This document shows, in pieces, positions 60,203 through 64,000 of a stretch of DNA of 64,000 nt. The stretch lies in NCBI GenBank assembly GCA_025174535.1, contig JALBUN010000017.1:654132-718131 (forward strand), given 5' to 3'. The notes under the pieces were generated by a model. It searched no databases. It was not told where the DNA came from and saw only the letters and a list, made by a program, of their open reading frames with translations. Source of the DNA: Cantharellus purpuraceus (lineage: Eukaryota > Basidiomycota > Agaricomycetes > Cantharellales > Hydnaceae). The position numbers were made by a program, and so were the translations under genes. The stretch's first letter is position 1; each line of letters starts with the position of its first letter.

Positions 60203-61990
60203 TTGGAGTTCCTTGGAACTGTGGAGGAAATGAATAACTTGAATGTTTGCGCGTTGGCTTGGAAGGAGTCATGGGCGAAGGTTGCCACATTGACAAAAGC
60301 AATTTTTGGAGCAACAAGTGGAGATGGAGTTACAGAGTTGAGTGGAGCTGATGCTACCAACTCAGATGGTGCCAAGGATTTAGTCTCTATCAAAGTTTGG
60401 AATGAGATACTGCCCAATACCCAGTCAATCAATGGATTGTAGTGGGTGTGCCAGTTGTGTCCCAGAACTGCCAAGCAACTAACATCCAATGGAGTTACAT
60501 AAAAAGTAACAGAGTGGGTTTCTCCTGTAGGAAAACAGAGTGGCAAGTCGATTGTGGATTTGATAACAGAGTTAGAGGATCCATTGAAAAACTGTAACGG
60601 AATCGGAGTGATGTCTTCAGTCCAGAGATGATGTCCAGAGACAAACAATGAGTTGAGGAAACAATGAGTGGAACCAGAGTCCACTAGGGTTGGGATTGGA
60701 GTTAAAGGGACGAGATCAGAAGTGAGTCGGAGTGTCAAGGAGTTAGGGTCTGAAAGAGCGGATGTGTTGAGACATAGCTCCGCAAAGGCACCAGTGAGTT
60801 CAATGCAAGCCTTGTCTGGTGCCGGAGCCAGAGGGTTGCTGGTTATTTTTTTGGGCTCCATAGCCTTGGCTTCAGAGCTCTTGTCAGACTTGTTGTCTGT
60901 TGTAGCAGCACAAGCCTTTGTAGCTGCTGAGGTGGTCTTCAGACAATCCTTGGCAATGTGACCTACTTGTCCACAAAAGAGACAGAGGTTCTGTTTGATA
61001 CGACGCTGTCATTCCTGTGGAGTAAGTTTACCATCTTTACCTAGCTTGGTAGAGGGGCCAGGGGTCTGCTTCAGAGTTCCAGAGGTAGAGGCTGTAGGGG
61101 GGTTGGATCTAGGGTTACTGGATTTACTGGAGTTGGACTACTTCTTGTTGTTGCTGCCCTGGGTGTTGGAGGAAGAAGTGGACTTGCCCTTGTTGTGAGA
61201 CTTGTCCTGATTCTTGCCTGAGGAGGTCTCTCAAGCTACCTTGGAGCATCGTTCCCAGTACCAAGCATCGATGGACTGTACTAAAGTCCTAAGTTTGGAT
61301 AGGGTGACGGGTTTGAATACTCTGGCAACTTCATCCTTGATTTGGGATGGAAGGCCATTGTATAATTGGTGTCGGAGTGCAGCATTCCCCCATTGGACAT
61401 GAGCAGCTAGTCAATTGAACTCAACTAGATACTTAGTGATCCTCTGGTTATCACGCATTCAGAGATTCTTGAGTTCAGCATCAGCTTTGGCCTCCAGGTC
61501 ATGAGGTCTGAAATTGGTCTTTAATTTGGACACAAACTTGGAGTAGTCGTCTAGCCAAGAGGCTTCAGAATCGGAGGTCAGGGTGGGTTCAAACCAATCA
61601 AGTGCAGTTCCCTTTAAATAAGATAGAGCATAAGTAACTTTAGCACTACCATTGGAGAATGCATCAGGACAGTCATGGAAGTTGAGGGTGCATTATGTAA
61701 GGAAGGGCTGGAGTTTGTGGGAATCAGATCCATCAAAGGTATCTGGTTCTTGGACCTTGGTCCGAGCAGAGGACTTCTTCAGAGACAACATGGAGTTAGC
61801 CAACATACTGAGGGCTTCTGCAAGGTTAGGGATTGGAATGGATGAGGGATTGGCTGGAGGAGTGCCTTCCTGGAGTTCAGCCTCAAGCTCCTGATTGGAT
61901 ACTGGAGCTTCTCCAGAGACTTCCTCAATGGTGGCAGGTGGTACTCCCACTCAGATGGAGGTTTGGGTGCTTCAGGGGGGCATGATGATC
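60203..61990 (-). pseudogene. Gypsy Gag and protease (gypsy-G-like)
   Basis: Gag: KVQEPDTFDGSDSHKLQPF at the N-terminus, WFEPTLTSD and KFVSKLKTNFRPHDLE in the capsid region, VFKPVTLSKLRTLVQSIDAW, then the zinc knuckle CLFCGQVGHIAKDC (about 60990-60950). The ORF 60861-60133 contains the protease PTLVDSGSTHCFLNSLF. Several stops interrupt Gag. The protein is a close relative of gypsy-G Gag at 30543-32332 but better preserved. Confidence 0.88.
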
Positions 61991-62012
61991 GAGGGTAGTA
62001 GTCCATATATAC

Positions 62013-62633
62013 TGTTAAGGGGCTGGAATGCTCGGAATTTCAAAAGGAGTAACCAGAGTTAGGCTGCTAGTAATAGAGAGGAGTGGGACTTTACTGTTCC
62101 AGTTCAACCGGAGACAGAGTGGGAGCAATACTATTGAGTCAGATTGAGTGGACTTGGCTTCAACTTGTGTGTTGCACCCCCTCAGATTGTTGGTCCAATA
62201 TTTCAGAGTTCAGAGCATGGAGTTGGATCAGGGATCCAGAGTTCAACTTGTCAAGAAGGTACTTGTCAAGAAGCTAGCAACCAAGAAGTTGATGGGGCAA
62301 ATCTTAGTCAATATACAAACTACTGTAATAGACAGAAGGTAGCCTGTATAAATATGTGGAGAATTGAATGCTAAAACTAAAACGAAAAACAATAAGATGG
62401 ATATGGAGTACAACATGAAAAGGAGTTTGGAGTTTGGACCCAAGTCTGAACTATACTAAGCAATATAAAAGAAGGGGTTTGTTGTACCCCATAAGAAGAA
62501 ACTACTTATGGAGAACAATAAGAAAAGGAGTTCAGAGTTGATGAAGGTGGAGTTGATGGAGGTGAAGTAGGGAGATGGAGATGGAGTTGGAGATGGAGTC
62601 CGGAGATCGGATTTGGTGTTACAGGATGTAACA
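62013..62633 (-). repeat. LTR-C, probable 5' LTR of the adjacent gypsy
   Basis: Minus strand TGTTACATCCTGTAACACC...CAGCCCCTTAACA, 621 nt. It directly precedes the Gag leader on the same strand, so LTR-C may belong to the gypsy-G-like family. Flanks tatac / tggta do not form a duplication, as expected for an element end rather than a solo LTR. Confidence 0.75.
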
Positions 62634-63121
62634 TGGTACCAAGATAACACCATATCAGGATTTCTCTGGCAAACAACCAGATGTGTCATGACTGGAACAA
62701 AATGTTGGGTCATGGTACCAGACCAACGCTGTGCTAAACTTGATCCAAAAGCTGAGGAACATTATTTTATTGGGATCACTGAGAATGCCAAGGCCTGGAA
62801 GTTTTATAACAAATTTACAAGGCATGTGCAAATTTCATGGAATATTACATTTGATGCAGGCAATACAAAGCTATTTCTGATACCCAATGAGAACAATGAA
62901 CCAGAACTGCCACTCAAGGGAGAGATACAGTCACCTGAGCAGCAGCAGGACCATCCCCCAGACCCAGGCACACTGCAGACCTTGGCAGCAGCATCCACCT
63001 CAGACCAAGCACAGCCTGATTCCCCACATGTCTGGCACAGTAGTCGCATCACAAACTGGCCAGATTACTGGCAGCTCAATGACTCTGCATCAAGGTCAAT
63101 GGATCCCATGTATATCAGCCA
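62634..63121 (+). pseudogene. Copia integrase C-terminal fragment
   Basis: RCAKLDPKAEEHYFIGITEN, KAWKFYNKFTRHVQISWNI and TFDAGNTKLFLIPNENN correspond to the end of copia integrase; the Pro/Gln-rich linker and PHVWHSSRITNWPDYWQ precede RT. Open for 173 codons. Cut on both sides by LTRs. Confidence 0.8.
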
Positions 63122-63397
63122 TGTTATGCACTAGGTCCAATGGAAGGTCAAAGTTGAGGTTGGATTTGGGTCAGAGTCAGAGTCAGAGTGGTGATCAGAA
63201 CGGACTTGGCTTCAGCTTATGTGCTGCACCCTCACTAATACCAGCATCCAAGATTTCAGAGATGGAGTAGGACTTTAACCAGTTTTGGATCAGACTTAGG
63301 ATCCAGATGTGATTTGATATTTGAATTGGGGAATGAAGTCCCCAGCAGCATGACTTAAATACATATTTGAAATCTAATAATAATTACTCCAGTGAGG
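63122..63397 (+). repeat. LTR-D fragment
   Basis: TGTTATGCACTAGGTCC start; matches the first ~280 nt of 24955-25482, then breaks at ccagtga. Confidence 0.8.
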
Positions 63398-63419
63398 AGT
63401 GTAAAATATTATAGATATA

Positions 63420-64000
63420 TACTGTAACTCATTTCAAGGATGAGTTAAAATCACTTAGGGAGGCTGCAACAAAGGCACCTCCTATGTTCAAAACCAAGCT
63501 CACAACAATGTGCTTGGCCCCAGTAGCACCTTCACCACATGCTATGGCAGGCAAATCATTGCCTGCCACCATTCCCTCACTACCCATGACCTCATCATCA
63601 CAGGAAATAATTGTCCTCACCAAGGAGAATGATCATCTGGGCAAACTGCCTCAGATTGACCCTCAAGGTTCAAAAGTCAAGATTGGGATGATACCAACCA
63701 CAAATGTGGGGAAGTCCTTCCCCAACTGGGCACTGTGGTTTCTAACTGCAGCTGACCTCCCCAGAATGGTCACAGGCCACTTGCCTCAACCTCTGGGCAA
63801 GTCCATCCCTATTAGGGTGGACTGGTTTGATATTTGTGATACAGACTCTACTGAGTTCATATCATTGCATAAAATGGCATTGGCCACTCCATTCACAGAA
63901 TGAACAGTGCCAATGTGCAGAGTCATTAAAAGAATGACTCTGCTGGCTCATGCTGACAATGTGAGTCTTATAGTCACTCTACCAACTATGCTGGTAGATA
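63420..64000 (+). pseudogene. Gypsy-F post-pol ORF fragment, runs off the right edge
   Basis: PPMFKTKLTTMCLAPVAPS, ENDHLGKLPQIDPQGSK, NVGKSFPNWALWFLTAADL, HLPQPLGKSIPIRVDWFDIC, then a TGA at 63901-63903 (Trp in the other copy, TGG to TGA) and CRVIKRMTLLAHADNVSL. This copy keeps CAA (Gln) where the other two have TGA in the IDP/VNP region. Confidence 0.78.

Overview
The window is repeat-dominated nuclear DNA of a filamentous fungus, most likely a basidiomycete (Agaricomycetes). The call rests on Ty3/gypsy chromoviruses with chromodomains, Ty1/copia elements, a fungal MATA-type HMG-box regulator and the absence of any bacterial gene organisation. No rRNA, CRISPR or convincing tRNA was seen. Nearly everything is LTR retrotransposon, solo LTR, MITE or a nested fragment. 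The only host-like unit is an HMG-box locus, present twice.

Layout. 1-2970: copia RNase H remnant, its LTR, and stacked LTR fragments. 2971-14334: one structurally complete, recently inserted Ty3/gypsy element (gypsy-A) with a single fused Gag-Pol frame, a second ORF between pol and the 3' LTR, and a truncated 3' LTR. 14335-21900: non-repetitive DNA holding HMG copy 1 (duplicated block 15337-18886). 21988-25482: copia debris and LTRs. 25680-27369: degenerate coiled-coil/Cys-rich ORF. 27550-32471: decayed chromovirus (gypsy-G) broken by two MITEs. 32475-34495: MITE and solo LTR. 34496-44417: gypsy-F on the minus strand, with gag, pol, a post-pol ORF and a 1.4 kb solo LTR inside its integrase. 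44418-45229: inverted gypsy-F integrase fragment. 45427-50785: copia-H, broken by a solo LTR and a 17-nt minisatellite. 50786-54359: HMG copy 2, with a frameshifting 35-nt insertion. 54360-64000: mosaic of gypsy-F post-pol ORF copies, copia and gypsy fragments and solo LTRs, several with exact 5-bp target duplications.

The most unusual signal is in gypsy-F and its fragments (34.5-37.5, 38.9-45.2, 54.4-55.6 and 63.4-64.0 kb). The coding sequence is packed with short, mostly perfect inverted repeats: arms of 7-15 nt, loops of 0-20 nt, often one every 50-100 nt. I did not see this in the gypsy-A, gypsy-G or copia coding regions. At least three helices show paired substitutions between copies that keep base pairing. 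This suggests either a selected, genome-scale structured RNA or an unusual palindrome-making reverse-transcription process.

Other recurring themes: arginine positions turned into TGA (CGA to TGA) in five element families, pointing to CpG deamination; LTRs with arrays of TGA(C/G)TCA sites like those of Gcn4/AP-1 bZIP factors; and unrelated extra ORFs downstream of pol in two gypsy families. All calls come from reading the sequence; no database search or computation was run.
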